Shown: positions 45,709 through 56,646 of the stretch, piece by piece
Position numbering within the stretch: the first letter of the stretch is position 1
Layout: the number at the start of each line of letters is the position of its first letter
DNA from: Acanthamoeba castellanii str. Neff
Lineage: Eukaryota; Discosea; Longamoebia; Acanthamoebidae
Direction: 5' to 3'
DNA length: 64,000 bases
Assembly (NCBI RefSeq): GCF_000313135.1
Contig: NW_004457592.1
Location: forward strand, 159,099-223,098
Notes under the pieces: model-generated
What the model was told of the DNA's origin: nothing
The model's database searches: none
What the model saw: the letters and a program-made list of their open reading frames with translations, nothing else
Made by a program: the position numbers and the translations under genes

Positions 45709-46824
45709 GTGAGAAGATGCCAACAGGCAGGCCGAAAAGACGTTCGGGGAGAACGAACGAGAGCGCGAGAAATGGTACCCCGTTCCCCGACCCGGGCCTT
45801 CGCACTCTCCCACATGGGGCCGCGGCTCTGATGGCGGTGGCGGTGGCGGTGGTGGGTTCCCAGGGAATGCGAGAACTACCTGGAGGGCGAGCAGAAGGAG
45901 ATGGTGGAGCTCTACGTCACCAAGGGCATGAACAAAGAGGCACGCATACCCCCCCCCTCTCTTTCCCTCTCCAATTTTGGCCAACAACGTACGTTTACGT
46001 CCACACCTACATTCGTGACGCCCGTCTCATCGCATCCTCATCATTGGCCACGTAGGACGCTGAAACGGTGATCCGGTTGCTGAGCAAAAACCAGGAGCTC
46101 TTCCTCGACATCATGATGGCCGAAGGTATCCCACGTCTCCTCCGCCGATGACGGTCGACACGACACACACGACACGCACGACACACGACACACACGGGCG
46201 AGTCACACGACCAACGACACACACGACACACGGTGAGGCGTGGGCTTGTGTGTTAAAAAGGTCATGTGGTGGTGGTGGTCGTGCGCTTGTGGGTGGCTGG
46301 CGACTGCAGAGCTGGGGATCCTGCCGTACAGCGGGCTGCCGCCGCACCTGAGCGGACTGGTGACGGGGCTCGGCTTCTTTGTCATCGGCGCCCTCCCGCT
46401 CGTCGCCTATTCGCCGCCCCTCTCCTCCCTCGCCTTCGTCTCCGGCATCTACGGCCACTCCTTCGGGCTATTGCTCGCAGCGGCCGTCATCCTTTTCGTC
46501 CTCGGCGGCATCAAGGTACGCCCCGCCCCTTGGCCTTTGGGTGGCCAAGCGAGTGGGAGGTGGCGCAGACTCTCATGCTCGCGGTGACGCACACGCCACG
46601 CATGTACGCCGATGACGACGACGACGACGACGTAGAACTTCTACTGCATCGACCTGGAGGCCTGGTGGAAGCAGGGCGTGCACATGGTGGGCCTGCAGGC
46701 GGTGGTCGTCGCGACTGCCATCGGCCTGGGCACCCTCCTGCAGACCTGCTCCCTCTTTCCGCACGGCAGCTGCCACCCGCTCCTCCATCTCGCCTCCTCC
46801 TCCTCCTCCTCCATCTCCTCGTGA
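44947..46824 (+). CDS. VIT1/CCC1-family iron/manganese transporter, divergent
   Basis: Exons join in phase to [20 protein letters not shown]…[64 protein letters not shown] (first two membrane helices), then [58 protein letters not shown] and [12 protein letters not shown]. The soluble middle part is the CCC1/VIT metal-binding helical region. Further helices follow: [35 protein letters not shown] and [17 protein letters not shown]. In the family these proteins move Fe2+ or Mn2+ into vacuoles. The first-helix motif usually read as GxxDG is GGNQG here, so transport competence is uncertain. One intron (45940-46055) has a GC donor. It converges on RTRAF. Confidence 0.75.
45940..46055 (+). other. 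GC-AG intron
   Basis: Exon frames AACAAAGAG and GACGCTGAAACG join in phase 0 (…GMNKE / DAETVIR…, matching the family). The donor is GCACGC instead of the local GTACGC norm, and the acceptor is CACGTAG. Confidence 0.75.
46205..46220 (-). repeat. dispersed intron 16-mer, copy 4
   Basis: The reverse complement of GTGTCGTTGGTCGTGT, exact, in an intron of the VIT/CCC1-like gene. Confidence 0.9.
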
Positions 46825-47000
46825 GAGTCTCTCTCCCGTAGTATTCGGATGTACAGTGCGTTGCTTCCATTTTTTTGCACCGGAAGACAAGAAGACAAAG
46901 TCTTTCCTCTCTTCTCGAGCTGTGTGCTTGCGCTGTCTCGCTGTCATGCGCCCCATCATGGGGCGTGGATGTCATTCTGCGCCGACAAGCATCCCCCCTA

Positions 47001-48531
47001 CTAGAAGCCCACCTTGCCCAGTCGCACGTCCGACTGACGGCCACGATGGTAGCGACGACCACGCTGGTGGTCAGCGCCGGCGAATGTTCAGTGGAGGGGA
47101 AGGGAGGGCGGCCTACCTTGGGATCGGCGGTGTAGTTCTGGACCGAGACCAGGAGGTGGTTGATCTTGCTCTGCAGCTCCCGCAGGTCGGCCACGTACAG
47201 CAGTCGCAGCACCGTGGCCGCCTTGTCCAGCTCCGAGTCTGCCGGCGTGTGCGGTTCAGGAAAAGGTTAGCGGCGGCGTTGCAACCATAAAGCCCACCAC
47301 ATGAACCGCCCGCCAGTGTGCGCGTGGCGGGGCAGCAGCAACAGAGCACGCACCTCCCGTGGAAAAGCCCAGGGGGAACTTCTCGAGTACGCCCTTCTCG
47401 TGGGTACGGGCGTCTTCACCCACTTGCCGGTGTGCCTCCTCAAGGGCGGGGGCCGAGAATCGCCGCTGGACCAGGTGCGCGATGGCCTGCGTGAGGAGGG
47501 AGGGGAGAAGAAGAAGAAGAAGAAGGAAGAAAACATCGCGCGTCGGTACTCACGAGAAAAGCACTCTTTGGGCGGGGGGGGGGCAGCTACCTTGAGCACG
47601 GCGAGTGTGTCTTCGTGCGGAGGCAGGCCCAGCACGTTAGCCAATGACAAGACGGCTTCGCGGAACTCCTCAGACGTATCTGCAGCACAGATGCACGCAC
47701 CGCGTATGAGACTTGCCTGCCTTTTGCACGCCGGCCGCCACGATAAGCCGCCGCAGCTGAAGCAGCGATGTGATCGAGACGGGAAGGAATGGGCGAGGTA
47801 CAGTCGGTGTTCTTGTTGAGCTGCTGTATGGCGTGGGTGAGCTCTCGCGAGCGCTTGTACTCCTGCGCCGCCTCGTTGTAGAGGCCGGCTGTGTGTCGCC
47901 CACCGCCCACCACACGCATGTGCCCGGGTTACTACCACTCTCGCCAGGAGAGCCAAAAAATAAAAATTGCCCCCACCGCTACACCACGTACCGTGGTCGT
48001 CGTAGGCGAGGCTGAGCGCGTAGCGCACCAACCAGTCGATGGCCGCCTCGTTGCCGTCCGCATCCACGCTGCCTGTCCACCCCAGCTCGCCCAGGTACTA
48101 TGCGTAGAGGGACACACGACACGACACACACGACACAGCACGCGACGTGGGGGCAGTGTGAGCCCGCAGCGGCTGGACGCACCGTGTAGGAGGGACAGCC
48201 AAATAGCGGCAATAGTGGGTGGTGGTGGTGGTGGGGTAGGCGGCGTACGTGAGCGAAGCGCGAGGGCCACTGGGCATCAAAAAGGCGCAGCGGCTTCCTA
48301 TCCTCGACCTTGAGGTGTCGCACCTTCATGTCCTCCAGGAAGACCACCACCGCCTGCACTTCCTTCAGTGCTGCAGCCCTCCGCCACCACCAAGCGCCCC
48401 TTCGTGAGGGTGCATAGAAACACTACACAGAAATCGGTGGGAGCGGGCATACAGGAGGGGTCGAAGGAGGCATATTGGGGGTATCCCAGCGCACGTAGTC
48501 TGCGTTCAAATCTCTTCCCACCGCCGCTCAT
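47001..48531 (-). CDS. RTRAF: RTRAF (hCLE/C14orf166) homolog
   Basis: Eight or so exons, of which I could join most: [170 protein letters not shown] and [12 protein letters not shown]. The last mini-exon is [10 protein letters not shown] (stop 47001-47003), equivalent to the conserved LGKVGR end of the human protein. RTRAF works with the tRNA ligase complex (RTCB, DDX1), in RNA transport and with RNA polymerase II. It is full length. The divergent side faces 130 bp of sequence and then the end of the SLC35 gene. Confidence 0.9.
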
Positions 48532-48661
48532 GCTGTCGATGCTGTGTCGTGTGTGGTCTCGGGCTTCTCCCTTCCTCGGGAGCTGCTGGATTTTCTTACT
48601 TTTTTTTGTTTTCGAGGTGTTTTCCTGTGGCCATTCCGCGAAGCCACAACAATGAAATTCT

Positions 48662-51041
48662 TCACAAGTCGTGTAGGGCGGGCGCGAGGGCCTCGCGCTT
48701 CACGGGCAGGCCGTGGGCGGCCGCGGCGGTGGCGGTCATGTCGTAGTCCACCACAGAGTGGCGGTCGTGGTCGCGGTCGTGGTCGGCACGCGGGTGGGCT
48801 TTGAGGGCTGCGTACTCATCGTGGGGCAGGTGGTAGAGGTGGAGGGAGATGAGCACGATGACCGATCCGAGCACCAGCTGGATGGAGGGCACGCGGCTCA
48901 GCCACAGGGAGGAGACCAGGATGGTGATGATCATGCTGATGGAGTGGGCGTAGACGCGCGCGATGTTGTCCAGATACTTGACTATCGCACCCATGACCAG
49001 CCCCGTGAGCGCGTGATTCAGCACTGCGCAGAAGTATCCATTCGCCCACGTGGGGGGGTCCCAAGTGAGCGTTGACCGTCATCGGCCGTAAAACGAAAGC
49101 CCGAGCGCACGCACGTACCGGTGATGGCCGTCAGGACGTCGCTCCCGGCGAGCATCATGATTCCTGCAGGACCGGTTGCGGCGCGCGTTCGCGTGAGCTC
49201 CCGTGCCCGGCCGCAAGGTGCGGGGGAAGGAGGGGGAGGAGGCTTCGCACCCATGCTGTTGACCTCCTTGTAGTAGTAGGTGTAGAGCGGGACCGCGTTG
49301 AGTAGGACACCGTAGGCGTACAGCTGTGATGAACCCCCCCCCCCAAATAATGTGTGGCATGAGAGTGGGGGGGCCGCTCAGTGGGGCGGAAGGGTAGAGC
49401 AGAGTAGAGTGCGCACCTGGACGTTCTGGAAGTGGAAGGAGTTGAACTGCTCGGTGGGCCGCTTCATGAGGTACTCGAGGTACACGCCCGCGAATCCGCT
49501 GATGAAGCAGTAGAGCAGCGCCAGCAGAAACCCTGCAGGGTACGTATGGTATCCATAATAATACCGTATTACGGTACGCGCAATCATTATGGAGCAGCAG
49601 ACACGATGGCGGTGAGGGGCCACCTCACGTGCGCACACGTAACCCCTTCGCGGGCTCGCGTCGGTGGGCGCGTACCGGAGATGGGGATCGCCGAAATGAT
49701 TTCCTCGCCGCACGTCACCAGCTGGTGTTGGAGTTGTTGGAGTTGTCGTTTGTCGTTTGTCGTTTGTCGTTTGTCGTTTGTTGTTGTTTAGAAGGGGGTG
49801 GCGCATGTCAACGACAGCGGCGGCAGCGGTGGTGGCAGCGGATCGCCTCGTGTGTACCTGCGATGTAGCGGTGCCCACGCACAAGAGTACCAGCGACGCC
49901 CATTGCACTGCAAACACCACTCTCGGTCAGCACACACGACACACACACGACACACCACCACAAAAACAAGGCGCGGGAGAAAGGGGCAAACCTTGGTTCA
50001 TGTGGCGGCGGCGGCGGAACACCAGGCGGTAGAAGAGGGACGTGGTGAGGATGCGCATGTTCCCTGCAGGCGCGCCCAACCCAACCAACGCCCCGATCGG
50101 ACAAAGAGGTCAGATCTGAGCAGCGGCAGCAGCAGCCACGTGGCGGAAGGGAGGTGGCCGGCATGGCAAGGCAAGCCGAGGGAGGGAGGGGGGGGACCGA
50201 GGATTTCGAAGGTGGCGGGGTCGATGAGGGTGAGGATGGCGAAGAGGAGGTTGTCGTTGACGAGGTAGAGCAGGGCGGGCATCAGGTAGTGGCGGCTCTC
50301 CTCCCACCGCCACGCGAGCTGGCCCAGCCGACGCCCGCCCGCCACCACGCTCGCCGCAGGACCCGAGGGACCCGCGCTGCCGCCGCCGCCGNNNNNNNNN
50401 NNNNNNNNNNNNNNNNNNNNNNNNNNNNNNNNNNNNNNNNNNNNNNNNNNNNNNNNNNNNNNNNNNNNNNNNNGTGCAGAGGAGGAGCTCTTCTGGTGCT
50501 GCTGCTGCCAGGAGGGGAGGAGCACGGCGTGCGGGTGGTGCGAGTGTGCGGGCTCGTGGCCGGTCGCGCCCTGCGAAGCCACGTGGGACAGGAGCAGGGC
50601 CTGGGCCGTCAAGCTCACCGTGGCCAGCGCCAGCAGGGCCGCCCGCCGCCGACCGGGCACCACCCACCACCACTCGAGCGTGGCCTGCAGCGTGCCCACC
50701 GGACCACCGCCCTCCCCGCCGCCGCCGCCGCTAGTGCTGGTGCTGCCGGTGGCGAGCAGGTCGTGCGCCCAGGCCCGCGTGCGCTGCTGCAGGTGGCCGG
50801 CGGCGGCCAGCGCCCATCGCCAGAGGGTCCAGCACGAGGCGAGCAACCAGCGCGCCCAACGTCGCCAGCTGCTGCCGGCTGGCGGGAGGAGGCCTCCTCC
50901 CACCTGTGTCGCGGCCCACCACCACCTTCGCGCCCCTGCACTAGGGGGCCGAGGTGTCGAGCTGCCAGCGCCGCTGCTGCTGGCGTCGGCCCGTCCTCCT
51001 GCTGCTGCTGCTCCCGCCACCTCCTCGTCGTCCACGTCCAT
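48662..51041 (-). CDS. SLC35A-type nucleotide-sugar transporter
   Basis: A multi-pass Golgi or ER transporter, read by joining exons: an N-terminal low-complexity and Trp-rich segment from MDVDDEEVAGAAAAGGRADA (51041), a helix LLALATVSLTAQALLLSHVA, then an 82-N gap. After it come WEESRHYLMPALLYLVNDNL, LFAILTLIDPATFEILG, RILTTSLFYRLVFRRRRHMN, VQWASLVLLCVGTATSQ, GFLLALLYCFISGFAGVYLE, YLMKRPTEQFNSFHFQNVQ, LYAYGVLLNAVPLYTYYYKE, LNHALTGLVMGAIVKYLDNI and ISMIITILVSSLWLSRVPSI. The order and the KYLDNI…YAHSISMI block match the UDP-galactose/CMP-sialic acid transporter family. The exact sugar cannot be assigned. The C-terminus is an unusual His/Arg/Asp-rich tail (HPRADHDRDHDRHS) in the cytosol. Confidence 0.82.
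50392..50473. other. assembly gap (82 N)
   Basis: Inside the first long exon of the SLC35-type gene, next to CCG repeats. The coding frame appears to continue across it if the length is right. Confidence 0.99.
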
Positions 51042-51639
51042 GCGGGGGTGTACTGCTTTTGTTGTTGTTGTTGTGCTGCACAAAGTGGTCGTTTTCGTTT
51101 CAGCCGCGTGTGGTTGTTGTTGCACCTCGCGGTGGCGTGTGTGTGGCCTGTGAATTCCTCGCATGCTTGACCTTTTAATTCGTAAGGTGGCGGTAGCGCT
51201 GGCGGCCCAGCTACTCCGCGTCGCGCACGGCAGGAGAAGACAAGGGGCCGGGTTTTGTTGTGCCCTCGCTGCTCCAGTTTCTTTCCTTCTCTTGTCGGCT
51301 CAGTGTCTGGACAGACAGGGTCGCACGTTACGGGCTCTCCCAGCGGCACACCCCCCTTCTTCTATCGCCCCCCTCCTCGTACGTCTCACCCTACACCCCC
51401 GCACCCACCGTCGCTGCTGGTTCCTCTTCCTCGTCTTTAGATTCTTTTCATTTTCGGATCTGACGGGTGATCAGGGATGGCCGCGCCATTTATTCGATTT
51501 ATTTCACTAATTTGCTCACCCCCGGGTTCCGCGTTCCGCTGCACGGTGTTCCTGCTCGGGCCCCATGCGTGCTCGTTCGACGTGAAATAGACGCACTTGG
51601 CGCCTGAGGGTCTGGTGGCGAAACCGGAGGAAGGAAAGG
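51042..51639. promoter_or_regulatory. divergent start region, SLC35-type / Pumilio
   Basis: 598 bp between the SLC35 ATG (minus) and the Pumilio ATG (plus). It is T/C-rich at 51350-51460 (TTCATTTTCGGATC and similar). No repeat, RNA gene or specific site is recognised. Confidence 0.4.
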
Positions 51640-54600
51640 ATGAAAGAGAACCACCTCATTCCCAACTTCCTGAGCGAGTTCATCGATGACGCCGAGGACC
51701 ACGATCCTTTGGCCGGTACTGCCCTTGCGCGCATCTCCGCTTTCCTGAGGATTGGCCTGCATCAAAGGGCTGCCACTTACTCTGTTGTCCCCAGAGGCAA
51801 AAGCTGAGCTGGCCAGCATGAGATCCAGCTCCGCTCCCCCCATCCTGCCCGATGGCAATTCAGGTGCGACCTCCTACTCCACCCCTGTGGGATCTCACTC
51901 TATTATAGTAGTCCAATCCCTTTTCAAATTGGCGTAGCGATTTTGTAGCGCGAGATCATCGCCAAAATCCATTTTTCCGTCTTGGGGCGGTGCATGCACA
52001 ATTCTCATGAGAAGGGGATTGGGGGTGTGCAGCGGCGGTCTTTCAAAGCCACCAGTTTATGGCCACTCCGGCGGAGCTCGACAACATCAGCCCCGACGAC
52101 CCGCGCCTGAGTCCGGGCTACTACGCGTACTACTACTCCCAGCGACGCCTCGACCCGCGCCTGCCGCCTCCCCTGGTGCTGCCCTGGTCCGGCTACGGCC
52201 ACTACGACGACGACGACTCCAACGGCAACCTGCACGGCGCCGACGGCGGTTTCCCCCTGGAGCCCACCGAAGAGGACCTCTCCAAGGTAGGCGCCTTCTG
52301 CTCTCACGCTAGCGTCTCTGTGCCAGGCGAGGGGACCCTCCAGAGGCCGCGGAACCCACAAACACCGCGCACCGCCACCACACGGGTCCATCCGATCTAA
52401 CGCCCTCCACTCCACTCCACTCCACTCTCGCTCGTTGTCCGGTGGTGCCGCACCACACAGTTGATGGAAGGAGGCGCATACATACCGCACGGGAGAGCGG
52501 GGATCGTGGCGCCCCTTGCGCAGCCCCAGGCCGCCCGCAATCCGCGCGCCGCTGCCGTCCTTTCCAGCTTCGGCGGAGGACAGCATCATCATCAGCAGCA
52601 GCAGCACGGCGTGGCCGTTCCGCCTGGCGGAGCGCAACCCGACTGGGGCGGCGTGGGCGCCAGCGAGGACAATCCCTGGCCCCTGGCCGCCGAGTCCTAC
52701 CGCCCCAAGTCCCCCTCCGGACCCATTGGGCCGCCCCAGCGCGCCCGCTCCCCCGTCTCCGCGAAGCCCTCTCTTGGTAGGCCCTAACCCCCCCCCTCCT
52801 CTCTATCCTCTATCCTCCCCCCCTCTTTTCGTCTCTTCTCTCTTCGCTTCGCTCTCCAAAGCTGGCTGCCTCGCGCAAAGCACGCGTGGAATGCTCACGC
52901 GCGCCTCCGCCTCCCCCTCTCTCCACACGCAGTGGAGATGATCCAGCAGGACTTTCCGCGCACGCCCTCACCGGTTTACCAGAAGCCTGTGAGCCGCCCG
53001 ACTAAGGCAGAGGCCGCCGCTGCTGCCGCGGCCCACGCGCATGCTCAGGCGCACGCGCATGCGCAGGCCCAGGCCCACGCACAGGTCCAGGCGCAGGCGC
53101 GTGAGCTGGCGCTCGACCAATTCCAGCAGCAGCAGCAGCAGCAGCAGCACCACCAGCAGCAACAGCGCGTCCGTCAACAGCAGGTTGCGGCCGCGCAAGC
53201 CGCCGCTGCCGCCGCAGCACAGGGCCAGCCCAGCCCCATGTATTACCCGGAGCCCATCGATCAGCAGCTCCACTCCCGCATGCACGGCCTCTCGCTCAAC
53301 GATTCGGCGCAGGTACACCACCTCGCCACGCTCCGCTACTCGCCTGCAACCACTCACGAGCTCGTTCCACTCCCCTTACCGCGACACATGACACGACCAA
53401 CGACACACGGCAGAACGGTGCGGCGGCGCGTTACGCCTCGTCTGAACGGCTGGAGAGGGAGAAGCGTGCGGTGGCGGCCGGGTATGCCTACCCTGACGAG
53501 TTCGGAGGCGTCAACCTCAACGTCGCGGCGGCAGCGGGCATGTCGCGCGTGGCGCCCCACGGCCAGCAGGGCCGCAAGGGCAACCCCGCCGCCTCTGCTT
53601 CTGCCTACGGCGGCGGAGCAGGCGGCCCCTACGCTGCGTTCCAGCAGGGCGCCGGCAACAATGCCGCCGCCGCCGCGGGGTTGGCGTCAGCCGCGCAGAT
53701 GTATGCGGCCGCTGCCGCAGCTGCGGCGGCCTCCCAGGCAGCCGGGCAGTACGGGCAGGTGCCCCTCAACCCGACGGCCTACGCTATGGCCTCCCTGGCC
53801 TACGGCAACGGCGTCGACAGCGCCGCCGTCTCGCAGATGCACGGCGCCCGCGGCCCGCTCAAGACCGGGGCTCAGGGCGGATCCTTTGGCGCCGGGCTGG
53901 GCGGCGCCCGCATGTCCGGCGTGGGCCTGCCGCCCGAGTACGCCTCGGCCTACCCGGCCTCCCTCCTCTGGGACGCCGACGAACGGTCGGCGGCGCACCT
54001 GCCCCACCATGCCGGCGCCCACCCGCACCACCTCGCTGCCCTCAACAACCCGGCCGGCGCCCCCGTCGTGTCCCCCGCCGCCATGGCGCGCGCGCCTGCC
54101 GGGGCTGGTCCCTCCAAGAACGCCGCGGCCATGGGCATGGGCTTCATGGGCCAGGTAGACACGACACGACACCACACGACACCCTTCCTCTACCTCCACC
54201 CACTCACCCACCCATCTACCCACTCACCCGTCGGTTGTGGGGGCACGCAGGCCGGTGGGCGTTCGCTGTCGGAGGAGCGGATGCTGGTGCACCCGTCGGT
54301 GTCGCACGGAGTTGGGGTGAGCGTGACCGATGCGCAGGCCAGCGGCCAGGGCGCTGCCGCCTTCCGAGGTCGCGGCGCAGGGGCTCCCGCGGGCTTCGCG
54401 GGACACAAGAGCGGCGGCGGACCCGCTGCCGCCAACAAGGGCACCGCTCGCGCTGGCGTGGAGGAGGCGGCCCCCTCCGCCGTGGGTCGCTCGTCCCTCC
54501 TCGAGGAATTCCGCAACAACAAGAACCGCAAGTTCACCCTCCAGGTACACCCCCCCGCCCTCCTCCCCTGGTACCTCCCAGTCCAACGACGATGTGCTGC

Positions 54601-54646
54601 ACGGGGAGGGCTGGATGATGTTGCGTCGTCTTCTTACGACCTTACC

Positions 54647-54683
<37 letters not shown>

Positions 54684-56134
54684 CGTGTTGTTGCATGTTG
54701 CGTGTGTGCGTTTATGTTTATAAATGTCGGTGGTGGCAGGACATCATCGGGCACATCGTGGAGTTCAGCGGAGACCAGCACGGCTCGCGTTTCATCCAGC
54801 AGCAGCTGGAGGAGGCCTCGCCCGCGGAGAAGCAGATGGTGTTCAAGGAGATCCTCCCGTCGGCGCTGCGGTTGATGACGGACGTGTTCGGGAACTACGT
54901 GATCCAGAAGTTCTTCGAGCACGGCACCCCGGAGCAGATCAAGATCCTCGGGGACGAGCTGATCGGCAACGTGCTCGCGCTCTCGATGCAGATGTACGGG
55001 TGCCGCGTGATACAGAAGGCGCTCGAGGTCATCTCCGTGGAGCAGCAGGAGAAGGTCGTCAAGGAGCTCGAGGGCAACATCATGAAGTGCGTCAAGGACC
55101 AGAACGGCAACCACGTCATCCAGAAGTGCATCGAGAAGGTCCCCTCGCCCCTCATCCAGTTCATCGTCGAGACCTTCTACGGCCAGGCACGCACTTCCCC
55201 CCCCTACCCCCTCCCACCGCATACCACCACCAGCCAAGCAAGGCTCAAACTCTACGAGAGCCCACCTTGCTAATGGTCGTGGTGGTGGTGGCTGGTGGTG
55301 GCTGGTGGCTTCTGGAGCAGGTGTACCATCTGGCGACGCACCCGTACGGGTGTCGGGTGATCCAGCGCATCCTGGAGTACTGCACGGAGGAGCAGACGAC
55401 GCCCATCCTGGACGAGCTGCTGCGGTGCACGATCTCGCTGGTGCAGGACCAGTACGGCAACTACGTCATCCAGCACGTGCTCGAGCACGGCAAGCCGCAG
55501 GACAAGGCCCCCATCCTCCACAAGCTCCGCGGCCAGCTCCTCCAGCTCTCCCAACACAAGTTCGCCTCCAACGTGGTCGAGAAGTGCATCCAATGCGCCT
55601 TCGGACCCGTACGCCCCCCCCCCCAACCGTGCGCGTGGCGGCGCGTTTTCTCCGCGTTTCGAACATGAGGAGGTGGCTGACCCCTTTCCCCCGCCTCTCC
55701 CCTTATTATTGCGCCGCCGCCGCCGCCAGTACGGCGACGAGAGTGATCGCCAGATGGTGATTGAAGAAATTTTGCAACTGCGGAACGACGGGGCGACCCC
55801 TCTGCAGATCATGATGAAGGACCAGTACGCCAACTACGTCATCCAGAAGCTGCTCGACGTCGTCAACGAGAACCAGCGGGATCAGCTCATCACCAAGATC
55901 AGGTACCATATCGATGATTGCCCCCTTCCTGCTTTTTGGTCATCTTCTTCTGACGACACCCTCACCCCCACCCCCACCCCCACCCCAATCCCTCCTCTCG
56001 CACATGATGATTGCAATCATCATCGGTGCAGGCCGCACGTGCCCGCGCTGAAGAAGTACACCTACGGGAAGCACATCATCAACCGCCTGGAGAAGATGGG
56101 CTCGCCCCCGCCCAAGTCGCGCAACGAGCAGTGA
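51640..56134 (+). CDS. PUM: Pumilio/PUF-family mRNA-binding protein
   Basis: Exon 1 (51640-51706) [20 protein letters not shown] and exon 2 [19 protein letters not shown] join in phase to [19 protein letters not shown], then [20 protein letters not shown]. RSxSAPP and YYYS…DPRLPPP are conserved N-terminal Pumilio motifs in plants and fungi. A long Ala/Gln/His-rich region follows (53000-54500). The homology domain has eight PUF repeats: [92 protein letters not shown] and [12 protein letters not shown], plus the C-terminal cap [14 protein letters not shown]. The triplets SR..Q, NY..Q, CR..Q, NH..Q, CR..Q, NY..Q, SN..E and NY..Q (the eighth placed per canonical order) predict recognition of a UGUA-type element, as in canonical Pumilios. 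It represses target mRNA. Confidence 0.95.
53391..53406 (-). repeat. dispersed intron 16-mer, copy 5
   Basis: The reverse complement of GTGTCGTTGGTCGTGT, exact, in a Pumilio intron close to its acceptor (CACGGCAG). Confidence 0.9.
54651..54680. repeat. (TA)n microsatellite
   Basis: About 15 AT units in the intron before the first PUF-repeat exon. Confidence 0.95.
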
Positions 56135-56646
56135 TCCATCCGTCCATCACCCCTCCCCCCTCCATCTACTCTCTTCCCTCTCGCCCTCCTTATTGTCCCA
56201 TTATCATTTTATTCCTCCTCCTCCTCCTCCTCCTCCCTCCATCTCCTCCTCTACTTCTCCCCTCTTCTTCGCCTTTCCCCTCTCTCCCTCTCTCTCCCTC
56301 CCGGTTCTCGAGCGCCCGGGACGAGACGGCGGAGGGGCGAGAGCGACGAAGGGCGACTATCGACCCTCCCATACAACCACCACTACCACTACCACCCAAC
56401 CTACCTACCTACTACTACATTACTACGCGATGTGGACTGTAAAACTGTTTGTTTGTATATGTTGTAGGATTGAATGTACAATGTATATCTGTGCGTTGCG
56501 TTGCTCACCACACGAGAAGGCCTCCACCCCAATTTCTTTTTTTTTCTTTTGGCATTTTGTCTTTGAGAAATTTTGCTTTGTTTCTTTTTCTTATTCACAC
56601 CTCACTAGCCCGCTGCACATCCACGTAGACCCTCACAAAAAACTCT
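56135..56646. other. intergenic, Pumilio 3' UTR to VPS3-like gene
   Basis: 512 bp. A long pyrimidine tract with CCT repeats (56150-56310) lies just past the Pumilio stop, followed by a short GC-rich stretch and a T-rich region (56535-56600). No RNA gene is seen. TGTATAT or TGTA words at about 56455-56490 could be Pumilio-type sites in its own 3' UTR. Confidence 0.4.

Noticed and set aside
51499..51858. 119-codon minus-strand frame starting [13 protein letters not shown]
   Set aside because: Antisense to Pumilio exons 1 and 2, which join in phase and carry the conserved RSxSAPP motif.
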